From: DATKFM01 sp963851215
Lineage (GTDB): Bacteria; Pseudomonadota; Alphaproteobacteria; Dongiales; Dongiaceae
DNA: 64,000 bases
NCBI GenBank assembly: GCA_963851215.1
Contig: CAWKOG010000016.1
Coordinates: forward strand, 248,001 to 312,000
Direction: 5' to 3'
The notes beneath the pieces were generated by a model that saw only the letters and a list, made by a program, of their open reading frames with translations, ran no database searches and was not told the origin of the DNA. Of the stretch, positions 35,568 to 44,782 are shown in pieces (position 1 is the first letter of the stretch; every line of letters begins with the position of its first letter). The position numbers and the translations under genes are program-made.

Positions 35568-36464
35568 TCACTCGGGAACCGAATGCGCCAAGATTTCGCT
35601 GCTGATAACCTGCGCTTCCTCGGGGAAGTACTGCTCAAGCAGCGCCGCAAATTCCGGCGTTGGATAGAAATTCGACAAGGTGCGGTCGACGACAAGCCGC
35701 AGATCGGCATCGCCGCGCTTCATGGCAATTCCATAGGGCTCGCGAGTGAAGAGTCTGCTGGCGAGCGTGAGATTGGAAATGTGCTGTGTTTGCTGAAGCA
35801 AGCCGGCCAGCAGAGCCCGGTCGCCGAAATAGGCGTCGATCTCTCCGGACTCCAGAGCGGCCAAGCCCTCTTTGTGGGTCGCGAAATCCAGCACCTCGGC
35901 GCCATATCCTTCCTCGGCGATGGCACGACGCAGCCTCGCCTCGGTGGTGGTTTCGTCGCGGACGCCGATCCGGCTGGTCGCATAGGGCCGCAGCGTCGGC
36001 GAGCGCGGCGGGCTGATGGTGCGCTCGCCCAAGAACAGCTCACGCAGATCCCGCGGCGCATCGGTGCGCAGCAGGCCGCTCATGCCGGTCATGAAGATCG
36101 GTTCGGAGAAATCGACGGTCTCGCGCCGGCCGATCGTTACCGTGATCGCGCCGCACAGAAGGTCGATCTGGTCATCGGCCACGGCATCGAAAGCCTGGGC
36201 CAGGGTCGTTTCGACAAATACCTGCTTCACGCCGCCGATGTCCTTGCCGATCTCGGCAACGACGCGATTGCAAAGGTCGATCGCATAACCAACAGGCTTA
36301 TCTTCCGTGCCCTTTGAGGCAAAGGGCGCCTGATCCGCAATGTAGCCGATCCGCACCGTCTTCGTTGCCGCGACGCGGTCCAAGGTCTGCGCCGCGATGC
36401 CGCCCGGCAGCACTGCACAGAACAATAGCACTGGCACAATCACGCGCAGCGCTGCCCGCATCAT
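35568..36464 (-). CDS. amino-acid-type periplasmic solute-binding protein (family 3)
   Basis: 298-residue SBP_bac_3 protein. Signal peptide ending IAAQ, then TLDRVAATKTVRIGYIADQAPFASKGTEDKPVGYAIDLCNRVVAEI; further FSEPIFMTGMSGLLRT, DFATHKEGLAALESGEIDAYFGDRALLAGL and YGIAMKRGDADLRLVVDRTLSNFY. The family delivers polar amino acids to ABC permeases, but the gene downstream is an APC permease and no cognate ABC permease lies next to it, so it may serve a distant transporter or act as a sensor. ATG 36464 or 36461. Confidence 0.9.
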   Translation of the reverse strand: MMRAALRVIVPVLLFCAVLPGGIAAQTLDRVAATKTVRIGYIADQAPFASKGTEDKPVGYAIDLCNRVVAEIGKDIGGVKQVFVETTLAQAFDAVADDQIDLLCGAITVTIGRRETVDFSEPIFMTGMSGLLRTDAPRDLRELFLGERTISPPRSPTLRPYATSRIGVRDETTTEARLRRAIAEEGYGAEVLDFATHKEGLAALESGEIDAYFGDRALLAGLLQQTQHISNLTLASRLFTREPYGIAMKRGDADLRLVVDRTLSNFYPTPEFAALLEQYFPEEAQVISSEILAHSVPE

Positions 36465-36596
36465 TCCGTATTGATCCCCTTGAAACACGGATGAACGCAA
36501 TTGCCCGAGAACCCATGGTGCACTGAGGCCACTTCCCGGAGACTATAGCGGCTGGCGGCCAAATGAAATCGCTAAAGACCGATTGCCGTTATCGGA

Positions 36597-36617
36597 TCAT
36601 GGCGAATGGCGCCATGA
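36597..36617. terminator. stem-loop after the FAD oxidoreductase gene
   Basis: TCATGGCG and CGCCATGA form a perfect 8-bp stem with a 5-base loop, directly downstream of the oxidoreductase stop (minus strand). No T run follows, so it may be a processing or weak termination hairpin. Confidence 0.4.
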
Positions 36618-36619
36618 CT

Positions 36620-37997
36620 TCATAACCCCGTGACAAAGCTCAAGCGCGATCCATCGGTGAAGCGGGAGAAACGGAATGCCGCCGGATCGACGATCGGAGG
36701 GTGACCGGTGACAATGTCCGCCATGAGCCGGCCGGCGCCGGGTCCGATGCCGAAGCCGTGGCCCGAGAAACCGGTGGCGATGTAGAAGCCAGGCAGACTG
36801 TCCACGCCGGAAATGACGGGGATCGCATCGGGCGTCGCATCGATCATTCCGGCCCAGCGCTGGCGGACCGTAGCCGAATTGAAGGCAGGAAAGGCGGCCT
36901 TGAGATGTTGCAGCCCGGCATCCAGTTCCCGCGTCGACGGCTGCGGATCGAGAATCCGCGAGCGCTCGAAGGGCGACGGCTCATCGAGCCGCCAGCGAGT
37001 CGCCTGACGATACTCCTCGACAAAGCGGCGCCCGAGTTCGAAGCCTGGTATGCCGCCGCTCGGCGGCCGCCAGGGGAACGAACATGCGGAAGAAGCGGAA
37101 GCTGTCGGGAACGATGTCGGCGACGGCGCCGGTCCCACCGGTTACCGTATAGCCGCCATCGGCGCGCTTGCGGAACGCGAAATCCGAGCAGAGCGCCGCG
37201 CTCTCCGGCCCATCGGTCACGCCGTCCACACGCATCACGGAGGCGATGACCTTGAGCTGCGGCAGCGTCAGGTCCAGGCTGCGGCAGAAGAGTCGCGACC
37301 ACGCGCCGCCGGCAAGCACGACGCTGCTGCAGGCGATCGTGCCATGTTCGGTGACGGCAGCGGCGACCCGCCCGGCCTTGGTTTCAATTCCCCGCACCGC
37401 GCAGCCGCTGATGATCCTGGCCCCCAATCTTCGTGCCCGCTGGGCCAGGGCCGGCACCGCCTTCTGCGGTTCGGCACGGCCGTCGCTCGGCGTATGGAGT
37501 GCGCCGAGCCACTGCCCTCCGTCTCCCGGCAGGACGCGCCTGACATCGGCTGCGTCGATCATCCTGGAATCGAGCTGGAAGTCCCTGGCGTGATCGAGCC
37601 ACGCCGTGCGCCGCACCAGCTCGCGTTCGCTGCGGCAGAGATAGACGATGCCCGACCGCCGGAAGCCGAGGTCCAGTCCATGCTGTCCCTGGAGACTGTC
37701 CCACAGCCGCATGGATTCGATCATCAGCGGCAACTCACGGGGATCGCGGCCCATCTTGCGGACCCAGCCCCAATTGCGACTTGACTGCTCGCCGGCCAGG
37801 ATTCCCTTCTCACAGAGCGCGACCGAGACGCCGCGCTCGGCGAGGGACAGGACGGTGCTGATCCCCACGATGCCGCCGCCGATGACGACGACGTCGACGG
37901 CGCGCGGCGGACTCCCATCGGTCTCGCAAGCATCGAGGGGCGGACCCGAATAAGCCGGTGCTGATGCGCCATCAGGCGGCGCTTCGTGCCGCGTCAT
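36620..37997 (-). CDS. FAD-dependent oxidoreductase, DadA-like (frameshifted)
   Basis: Flavin amine or amino acid oxidase/dehydrogenase of about 459 residues. The N-terminal dinucleotide fold is VDVVVIGGGIVGISTVLSLAERGVSVALCEKG, then EQSSRNWGWVRKMGRDPRELPLMIES, typical of DAO-type (DadA/glycine oxidase-like) enzymes. The frame changes near 37060, in the segment FRFFRMFVP/AERRH, and continues GFELGRRFVEEYRQATRWRLDEPSPFERSRILDPQP to the FAD C-motif GVDSLPGFYIATGFSGHGFGIGPGAGRLMADIVTG. It likely oxidises an amine or N-methyl substrate of this catabolic region. ATG 37997; TTG 38003 is an alternative. Confidence 0.87.
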
Positions 37998-38019
37998 TCC
38001 CAAGCCATATGCCTATTCG

Positions 38020-38838
38020 TTAGCCGGTGCGCCTTGTGCCGCTGCCGGACCTTTCAAGCGGATTGATCATCTGCTCGATCTCAGAGACTTCGGCCCGCAG
38101 GAGCTCGACAAGTTCGCTGAGCCGGTCCGGCTCCAGCCGGGCGCTGGTCATGTTGATGGCAATCGACGCGATGGCGTCGCGTCCCTGAGGCAGGATCGGC
38201 AGCGCCAGCGCCGATATCCCCTTCACCAGCTCGCCATGATCCAAGGCGAAGCGCTGCGCCCGGATCTGCGGCAAGCGTTCCCGCACCGCGTCCACCGAGA
38301 GGCCGTTGTAGCGGCCATAGAGGGGCGCGTTGGCGCTGATGATGATCTCCGCCTCTTCCGCCGGTAGGAATGCCAGGATCGCCTGGCTCGCCGGGCCGAC
38401 GCCCATGGGGATTTGCCCACCGACATGGCCGGTGAGGCTGTCGAGGACATAGGAGCCTTCCTGCCGGTCGACGCACACGACGTTGAATCCGCTGCGCGCC
38501 ATGAGAAAGACCGTGTCGCCGGTATGCGCCGCCAGGCGAAGCAGGGCCGGGCGGCTGACCTTTCGCAGGCCGGTCCCGTCGGCTGCCGCGGCGCCGAGGG
38601 AGAAGAGCGCGAGGCCCAGACGATAGCGCTTTGTCGCGAGTTCGCGCTCGATCAGGCCATGACGTTCTAGAGCGGAGACGATGCGATGCGCCGTCGAGGT
38701 TTTCAGGCCCAACCCTTCGGCGATCTCCGCCATCTTGGCGCCCTTCTCGCCGACCTCGCCCAGCAGCTTGATCACGGCCACCGCCCGGTCGAGAAGCTGT
38801 GTCCCCGTTGCCAGTTCGGTTGGTCGTTGGCTGTTCAC
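38020..38838 (-). CDS. IclR-family transcriptional regulator
   Basis: 272-residue IclR regulator. Winged HTH at about residues 14-75 (LLDRAVAVIKLLGEVGEKGAKMAEIAEGLGLKTSTAHRIVSALERHGLIER) and an IclR effector domain (LRLAAHTGDTVFLMARSGFNVVCVDRQEGSYVL, HVGGQIPMGVGPASQAILAFLP, GISALALPILPQGRDAIASIAINM). It lies 22 bases before the FAD oxidoreductase gene on the same strand and 52 bases after the MmgE/PrpD gene. A palindrome cluster at 40315-40355 upstream of the divergent genes is a candidate binding site. Confidence 0.9.
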   Translation of the reverse strand: MNSQRPTELATGTQLLDRAVAVIKLLGEVGEKGAKMAEIAEGLGLKTSTAHRIVSALERHGLIERELATKRYRLGLALFSLGAAAADGTGLRKVSRPALLRLAAHTGDTVFLMARSGFNVVCVDRQEGSYVLDSLTGHVGGQIPMGVGPASQAILAFLPAEEAEIIISANAPLYGRYNGLSVDAVRERLPQIRAQRFALDHGELVKGISALALPILPQGRDAIASIAINMTSARLEPDRLSELVELLRAEVSEIEQMINPLERSGSGTRRTG

Positions 38839-38890
38839 TCGTCACCCGCCGGTCCGTCACCCGTCGCAGCATGGTTACCCGGTCGGCGCG

Positions 38891-40258
38891 TCATGCACCA
38901 GCATGCTGCATGGCCGGGGCAAGCGAACCGCTGCGATCGGGCGCGGCGAGGGCCGAAAGAAGCGGCCGGAGATCGCCGCCTTCCAAAGCGGCAACGGCAT
39001 CGATCAGCGCGGTAACCGCAGATTGCGACTGGCGTTTTCGCGCGACCGATTGGAACTTCCTGCCGATGCCATCCCACCCCAGCGGGTTGGTCGATTCGCC
39101 TCGGGGTGCGGTGACAGTGCGCGAAAAGACACCCTTCCTGGATTCGACCTCGACATGAGCCGGCACTGCCGATGGAAACATTGCGTCGAGCTTGGGATCG
39201 ACTGTCAAAGTGATCTTGCGGGCGCAGTCAAGCACCGCCCGGTCGCCGAGCCTTGATACTTCCAGCGGCAACAATGCATCCGGCCCCCGGACTGCCGCAA
39301 CGGCGACGCAGAAGGGGACACTGTATTGCGCCGCCTCCAGCGTCGGCGGCGCAAGATCGTTGTTCAGTGACAAGGCCTGGGCGAAGCTGCTGATGCGGAT
39401 GGCCAGGATGTCGTCGGTCCCAATGCCCTCCTGCTCCTTGATTTCAAGGATGCCGTCGATGGCCGCATGGGCCCACCGGCAGCAGCTATAAAGCTTGAAG
39501 TAGACGTCCTCGATATGCCAGCGCTCGCCGAGCGCCTCGGTCAGAATCGATGGGTCGTAGCGCGTGGCATCGTCAAGGAAATCCGTGGGCCCGGTGAAGC
39601 CGTGGGCGGCGAGTTCAACGGCGGTCACGCCTGTCGCAGTCGCCCAGGCGATCCCTTCCTTCACGTTGTTGCCCATCAATCGTGTATAGCCCGTGGCGGT
39701 CTGGCCGGGCGCTGTCGTGCCGGCAATCGCGATCGCATTAGCGATTGTTTCCGGCGCAAGCCCGCGCAGCCATCCCACGGCCGCCGCCACGCCCTGCCCA
39801 CACCAAAGCCCGCTGTCGAATGTGTGCAGCGACCTGAAATCGCGGGCGGCGGAAATCCGCACGCCGATCTCGTAGCCGAGCACGATGGCCGTCAGCACCC
39901 GCTCGGCACTCGCGCCGATGGCTTCCGCGGTGGCGATCACAGCCGGGATCACGCCAGCTCCCGGATGGCCGGACGCGGCCCGATGGCCGTCATCGAGATC
40001 CAGCATGGAGGCGATCGCCGAGTTGGCGAACGCGGCGCCTGGCACCGTCAGGCGCTCGCCGGAAAACCAGCAGCTCGACGGCCCTTTACCCCAGGCATGG
40101 ACGGCGGCCTTGCGGCCGGCGGTGCCGCCGGCCGTGCCCGTTCCGGAGATCGCACAGCCTATCAGGTCGAAGACGGCGCGCATGGCCGCCGGACGGACCG
40201 ACTTCGGTGCCGTTTGCAAACCGCAAGCGAAAGTGGCGAGTGCCAGTGCGATCGTCAT
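38891..40258 (-). CDS. MmgE/PrpD-family protein
   Basis: 455-residue MmgE/PrpD fold protein. Characteristic segments: VRPAAMRAVFDLIGCAISGT, GAAFANSAIASMLDLDDGHRAASGHPGAGVIPAVIATAEAIG, VLGYEIGVRISAARD and EDVYFKLYSCCRWAHAAIDGILEI. Members include 2-methylcitrate dehydratase, itaconate-related enzymes and iminodisuccinate epimerase, but many are uncharacterised and tied to amino-acid-like substrates, as the context here suggests. ATG 40258 has AAGGGAC upstream; a longer frame to 40387 runs into the divergent promoter region. Confidence 0.87.
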   Translation of the reverse strand: MTIALALATFACGLQTAPKSVRPAAMRAVFDLIGCAISGTGTAGGTAGRKAAVHAWGKGPSSCWFSGERLTVPGAAFANSAIASMLDLDDGHRAASGHPGAGVIPAVIATAEAIGASAERVLTAIVLGYEIGVRISAARDFRSLHTFDSGLWCGQGVAAAVGWLRGLAPETIANAIAIAGTTAPGQTATGYTRLMGNNVKEGIAWATATGVTAVELAAHGFTGPTDFLDDATRYDPSILTEALGERWHIEDVYFKLYSCCRWAHAAIDGILEIKEQEGIGTDDILAIRISSFAQALSLNNDLAPPTLEAAQYSVPFCVAVAAVRGPDALLPLEVSRLGDRAVLDCARKITLTVDPKLDAMFPSAVPAHVEVESRKGVFSRTVTAPRGESTNPLGWDGIGRKFQSVARKRQSQSAVTALIDAVAALEGGDLRPLLSALAAPDRSGSLAPAMQHAGA

Positions 40259-40314
40259 GGATGTCCCTTGAAGTCGAACCTCGCATGGGCGCGTGAATGG
40301 GTCAATGAAAATAA

Positions 40315-40355
40315 CCACTATATGGACTATTATAGTATTGACTCCCATATTGTGG
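40315..40355. promoter_or_regulatory. nested palindromes in a divergent promoter region
   Basis: CCACTATATGG (40315-40325) and CCATATTGTGG (40345-40355) form an inverted repeat with centres 30 bases apart. Between them lies the perfect palindrome ACTATTATAGT (40326-40336). This A/T-rich block sits between the MmgE/PrpD gene (minus) and the M24 gene (plus). A TTGACT at 40338-40343 with TTGAAT 17 bases later is a possible plus-strand promoter inside the block. Likely operator for a local regulator such as the IclR protein. Confidence 0.55.
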
Positions 40356-40397
40356 TACATTTGAATGCTGATGCAACCAGGAAACAAGGTCTTCGAG

Positions 40398-41537
40398 ATG
40401 ACAGGGAACCGGCAAGCCTTCTCAACATCGGAGTTTCAGGCCCGGGTTCGACGGGTTCAGACGGAGATGATCGGCGGCGGGATCGACATCCTGCTGATCC
40501 ACGCGCCGGAGAACATCTACTACCTCACCGGTCATCAGACTTCGGGCTATTTCGCGTATCAGGTGGTCGTCCTCGCTCAAAGCGGCGACCCGCAATTGCT
40601 CCTGCGCCTCCTGGAGCGGGGCAACGTCGACGAATATTCATGGCTCGAAAGTGCCAAGACCTGGCGAGAAGGCGACGACCTTGTCGATAAGACGCTCGAG
40701 CTCGTACGGTCCGCGAATCCCCAGAACAAGACGATCGGCCTGGAGAAGCGTTGCTGGTTTCTCACCGCCGCGGTTGCCGAGGCACTGACCGCCGGCCTCT
40801 CCGCGTCGCGCATCGTCGACGCGTCCCTCCTCGTCGACCGCGTCAGGCTGATCAAGTCGACCGCGGAGATTTCCTATCTCCGTCAGGCGGGCCAGATCGC
40901 CGAAATCGAACAGCGCGCGGCATTGGAAACGATCCGTGACGGCGTGACCGAGGCCGAGGTCGCCGCCGCCGTTTATGCGGCCGGCGTCAAGGCCGGCTGC
41001 GAATACACCGGCCTGCCCCATCACATCATGTCCGGCTACCGGTACAATGTGTGCCACGCGAATTGGAGCCCCAAGCTCGTCCAGCGCGGCGAACTCGCGC
41101 TGCTCGAGCTCTATGGCTGCGTCGAGCGCTATCACTCGACGCAGATGCGCACGATCTCAATGGGACCGCCTAGCGACGAGGTGAAGCGCGCCGCCGAGAT
41201 CGTCGTCGCCGCGCAGGATGCCGGTTTTGCCGCGATGCGTCCCGGCGCCTCGGCGCGCGCGGTGGACGCCATCGTGCGCGGGAGAATCCGCAAGATCCGC
41301 CCGGAATACTTCAATCGCACAGGCTATTCGACCGGCATCGGCTTTCCGCCGAAGACGGGGGAGTGGGAAGTCCTCGATTTCAACGAGCAGGAAGATTGGG
41401 AGCTTAAGGAGGGGATGGTGTTCCACATGCTTGCGCTCGCCAGCGGATTCGGCATCAGCGAGACACTGGCCGTCACCGCGACCGGCATCGAACGCCTCAC
41501 GTCAGCCAACCCGCGAGAGCTTTGCGTCAAGTGTTGA
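40398..41537 (+). CDS. M24-family (Xaa-Pro peptidase/creatinase/ectoine hydrolase-like) protein
   Basis: 379-residue protein with an N-terminal creatinase-type domain (EFQARVRRVQTEMIGGGIDILLIHAPENIYYLTGHQTSGYFAYQ) and a C-terminal pita-bread domain (LVDRVRLIKSTAEISYLRQAGQIAEIEQRAALETIRDGVTEAEVAA). Positions that bind metal in true aminopeptidases are altered: LLELYGCVERYHSTQMRTI lacks both Asp ligands, and GYSTGIGFPP lacks the His. This resembles creatinase and the DoeA ectoine hydrolase branch, which act on C-N bonds of small amines. Start ATG 40398 (AAGGT upstream) is preferred to ATG 40365, which falls within the predicted promoter. First gene of the importer run. Confidence 0.83.
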   Translation: MTGNRQAFSTSEFQARVRRVQTEMIGGGIDILLIHAPENIYYLTGHQTSGYFAYQVVVLAQSGDPQLLLRLLERGNVDEYSWLESAKTWREGDDLVDKTLELVRSANPQNKTIGLEKRCWFLTAAVAEALTAGLSASRIVDASLLVDRVRLIKSTAEISYLRQAGQIAEIEQRAALETIRDGVTEAEVAAAVYAAGVKAGCEYTGLPHHIMSGYRYNVCHANWSPKLVQRGELALLELYGCVERYHSTQMRTISMGPPSDEVKRAAEIVVAAQDAGFAAMRPGASARAVDAIVRGRIRKIRPEYFNRTGYSTGIGFPPKTGEWEVLDFNEQEDWELKEGMVFHMLALASGFGISETLAVTATGIERLTSANPRELCVKC

Positions 41538-41577
41538 GGGGAAATTCAGAGCCAAACATCGACGAAGGGAGAACCAA

Positions 41578-42681
41578 ATGAAAAAAGCACATGCCATGAA
41601 CAGATCTGTTTCACGCCGGACGTTGCTCGGCAAATCGGCCGCAGCGGCGGTCGCCCTGCAAATGCCGTGGGTCAGACGGGCCTCGGCCGCAAACTTCGCC
41701 GGCAAGGAAATTCGCGTCTTGACCTGGTCCGATGCGACGGGACAGGCTGCCGTGCGCAACATCCTGCAGCCATTCGAGGCGGCGACCGGCGCCAAGGTCA
41801 TCTCCGATCTGACGGGCACGACGTCGGACATGATCGCCAAGATCAAGGCATCCGCGGCGAATCCGCAATACGATGTCGTGATCTTGTCCGGCTTCGGCGC
41901 CAACACCCTGGCCGAGGCCGGCCTGCTCGAGAAGCCGGCGCTCGATGCAATTCCCAATATTGCGCGGGTCCTGCCCGACTATCAGACCGGCGCCAACGGC
42001 CATGGCATCGGCTACTTCCTGTGGAGCGACGGGCTCGTCTACAACACCAGCGCCTATGCGGAACCCCCGAAATCCTATGGCGTGCTGTGGGATGATTCCA
42101 ACAGCGAAAAAATCTTTCTGCCGCCGGCGGACAACCTCTACGCGTTGGAACTGGTCATGGTGGCCGCAAAGCTCGCCGGCGGCGATGCGATGAATCCGGA
42201 TGGCGGCTTCGAGATGCTGTCCAAGCTCAGGGATCGCTCCCTCACGATATCATCGAATGCGAACCAGCTTGCCGACCTGTTCCGCACCGACTCGCTGAAT
42301 GCCGGCGGCGTCTATTCGCCGCTGGAGATGTCCAGCTTCATTCCGAATCCGGACTACCATGTGAGCGGCACCTACGACCTGGAGGAAGGCTTCTTCGTCG
42401 ATCTTCAGTACATGGTCGTGCCGAAGGGCCATCCCGGCGACACCGAAGTCATTCACGCGTTGCTAAATCAGGCGCTGGATCCGAATGTCCAGGGCAAGAT
42501 GGCCGAAGAAGTCTGGTACGGTCCGATCAACCAGGATGCCGTGCTGTCTGACAAGGCGAAGAGCAGTCCCTATGTGCCGTCGCCGGAGGTCGTCAAGAAC
42601 CGTACCGTGAAGGTCGATGCGGCCCATCTCGCCAGCGTCCGCGAGGACTGGATGGCGCGATACACCGAAGCGGTGACCTGA
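41578..42681 (+). CDS. Tat-exported PotD-like ABC substrate-binding protein
   Basis: 367-residue extracellular solute-binding protein, family of spermidine/putrescine binders. The signal has a twin-arginine motif SRRTLLGKSAAAAVALQMPW, so export by Tat is likely. Mature domain: GKEIRVLTWSDATGQAAVRNILQPFEAATGAKVISDLTGTTSDMIAKIKA, YDVVILSGFGANTLAEAGLLE, GIGYFLWSDGLVYNTSAY. ATG 41578 with GAAGGGAG upstream. Followed by ATPase and two permeases; the M24 gene is 40 bases upstream, so importer and hydrolase probably share substrate. Confidence 0.9.
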   Translation: MKKAHAMNRSVSRRTLLGKSAAAAVALQMPWVRRASAANFAGKEIRVLTWSDATGQAAVRNILQPFEAATGAKVISDLTGTTSDMIAKIKASAANPQYDVVILSGFGANTLAEAGLLEKPALDAIPNIARVLPDYQTGANGHGIGYFLWSDGLVYNTSAYAEPPKSYGVLWDDSNSEKIFLPPADNLYALELVMVAAKLAGGDAMNPDGGFEMLSKLRDRSLTISSNANQLADLFRTDSLNAGGVYSPLEMSSFIPNPDYHVSGTYDLEEGFFVDLQYMVVPKGHPGDTEVIHALLNQALDPNVQGKMAEEVWYGPINQDAVLSDKAKSSPYVPSPEVVKNRTVKVDAAHLASVREDWMARYTEAVT

Positions 42682-42695
42682 CCGGCGTTGCAGAG

Positions 42696-42724
42696 GCCGG
42701 ACGGACGCCTCCCGCCCGTCCGGC
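42696..42724. terminator. intercistronic stem-loop between binding protein and ATPase genes
   Basis: GCCGGACGG and CCGTCCGGC make a perfect 9-bp stem with an 11-base loop, 15 bases after the binding-protein stop. Such hairpins between binding protein and ATPase genes stabilise upstream mRNA or partially terminate, keeping the binding protein in excess. Confidence 0.65.
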
Positions 42725-42793
42725 TTCCCTGCATGGGGCAATGACCGATACTATCCTGCCGCCTCCTCAACCACGGCAGATCACGCAGGACCT

Positions 42794-43882
42794 ATGAACA
42801 GCCCCAATCCCGTTCTTCAGCTGCAGGAGGTTTCCCGGGTTTTCGCGCGTGGCCATATCCGGGCTGTGGACCGCGTAAGCCTCGACGTTTTCCCGGGCGA
42901 GATCGTTTCCATTCTCGGGCCGTCGGGATGCGGCAAGACGACGACCATGCGGATGATTGCCGGCCTCGATACGCCCTCGGCGGGAGATATCCGCATCTTT
43001 GGCGAGAGCGTCCGCGGCAAACCAACTCATCGCCGCAATATCGGTCTTGTATTCCAGTCCCTGGCCATCTTCCCCCATATGACGGTTCGCGAGAACATCG
43101 CCTTCGGCCTGCGCATGAAGGGGATCGCAAGTGCGGCGATCGTCGAGAAAGTGGACCGGGTCCTGGCACTCGTTCAGCTTCCCGCAGAAGACTTCGCCGG
43201 GCGATACCCCCATGAACTGAGCGGTGGGCAGCTTCAGCGCGTCGCGCTGGCGCGGACGCTGGTGACCGAGCCCGCGCTTGTCCTCTTTGACGAGCCGATG
43301 GCGGCGCTCGACAGGCGGCTGCGCGACTACATGGCGATCGAATTGCGCGCGATCCAGAAGTCGCTGGGCATCGCAGCAATATATGTCACCCACGATCAGG
43401 AAACCGCGTCGGCGATGTCCGACCGCATCGCCATCATGCAAGCCGGGCGCATCGTGCAAGTCGGCAGTCCGGCCGAGGTCTATGAATTCCCGGCGAGCCG
43501 CTTCGTGGCGGAGTTTCTCGGCGACGCCAATTTCCTCATTCCCAGGGCCATCGGCGAGCGGACCGGACTATACAGCGCCGTCGATGTCGCCGGCACGACA
43601 TTGACGATTTCCGACACCGAACAGGGCGCGAATGGCGATGCGGTCGTGATGTTTCGCCCGGAGCATACGGAGATCCAGGCGCGTCCGGTCGAAGGCGCGC
43701 AGATCAGAGGCATGGTCATTGGTCGCCAGTTCAAGGCGGGGACATATTGCTGGCAGGTCAGGCTCTCCGATGGACAGATGATCGCTGCGCGTTCCCACGA
43801 GGATATCTTCCACGGTGAATCGGGCGACGGTGCGGTCTGGCTGTCCGTCAAGACCGAGAATGCAAGGCTTCTGCGGCAATGA
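42794..43882 (+). CDS. PotA-like ABC transporter ATP-binding protein
   Basis: 362-residue importer ATPase. Walker A GPSGCGKTTTMRMIAGL, Q-loop NIGLVFQSLAIFPHMTVRENIAFGL, signature ELSGGQLQRVALARTL, Walker B ALVLFDEPMAALDRRLRD, switch His YVTHDQETASAMSDRI, then a C-terminal TOBE regulatory domain (VMFRPEHTEIQARPVEGAQIRGMVIG). The stop overlaps the next permease start by ATGA. With its partners it forms a polyamine/opine-type importer; the real substrate is unknown. Confidence 0.93.
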   Translation: MNSPNPVLQLQEVSRVFARGHIRAVDRVSLDVFPGEIVSILGPSGCGKTTTMRMIAGLDTPSAGDIRIFGESVRGKPTHRRNIGLVFQSLAIFPHMTVRENIAFGLRMKGIASAAIVEKVDRVLALVQLPAEDFAGRYPHELSGGQLQRVALARTLVTEPALVLFDEPMAALDRRLRDYMAIELRAIQKSLGIAAIYVTHDQETASAMSDRIAIMQAGRIVQVGSPAEVYEFPASRFVAEFLGDANFLIPRAIGERTGLYSAVDVAGTTLTISDTEQGANGDAVVMFRPEHTEIQARPVEGAQIRGMVIGRQFKAGTYCWQVRLSDGQMIAARSHEDIFHGESGDGAVWLSVKTENARLLRQ

Positions 43883-44782
43883 CGATTGCCGGAGAAACAG
43901 TTCTCGAACCTGCCCTGCCGGCGCCCGCCATTGCACGCGAGCGCCGGAATGGCTGGAAGCCGGCAGCGCTTCTCCTGCCGGCGGGGCTCCTCATCGGCCT
44001 GCTCCTGCTGTGCAGCTTCTCCGTCCTGCGGATGAGCTTTGGCGATCGGAACGCCGAATGGAGCGGCTGGTCGCTGGTGAACTACGCCGTGCTTCTCCAC
44101 GGACGCTACCTGCGCATTGTCATCGATACGGTCTGGCTTGCTTTCTTGAGCGCGGTCCTGACGACGCTCATCTCATTCCCGATCGCACTCTATATGACGC
44201 GGACGCCGTCAGCGCTCGCGCGACGGATAGTCCTGATCTGCGTGATGCTGCCGATGCTCATCAGCCTGCTGGTCCAGAGCTTCGGCTGGATGGCGATCCT
44301 CGGACCGGACGGGCTGCTGAATCAGGCGGCGCGATTTGTGACGGGATATGAGCGTTCTTTCTCGCTGCTGTTCAACCGGACCGGCGTGCTTGCTCGGGCT
44401 GATCCAGACCACCGTTCCGCTGGCGGTCCTGCCGATCGCCGCGTCCCTGGGGACGATACCCGTCCAATTTGAGGAAGCGGCGGGCGTCCTCGGCGCAAGC
44501 CGGCTTCGTGTCTACCGGCATATCATTCTTCCCTTGGCATGGCCCGGCATCGCCGCGGGAACGATACTGGTCTTTGGCTTCAACACCGGCGCCTTCGTGG
44601 TGCCGCTGCTGCTGGGCGGGCTGAAGGTGACGACCATAGCCGTGGTCATCCGGGATCAGATGGGGCCGCTCTTGAACTGGCCGCTGGGTGCTGCGCTATC
44701 GGTCGTTCTGATCGTGCTCGCGCTTGCGGTGCAGGCGCTCAACAAACTGCCGCGCCACGCTCCGATCCGGGGAGCGGCATGA
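43879..44782 (+). CDS. PotB-like ABC transporter permease (frameshifted)
   Basis: Inner-membrane permease of about 300 residues. First part: WKPAALLLPAGLLIGLLLLCSFSVLRMSFGD and ALYMTRTPSALARRIVLICVMLPMLISLLVQSFGWMAILG. Near 44390 one extra T (GTGCTTGCTCGG) breaks the frame after LLFNRTGV; the next frame continues LLGLIQTTVPLAVLPIAASLGTIPVQFEEAAGVLGASRLRVYRHIILPLAWPGIAAG, which carries the EAA loop that contacts the ATPase. It overlaps the ATPase stop and the next permease start, both by ATGA. Confidence 0.9.
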
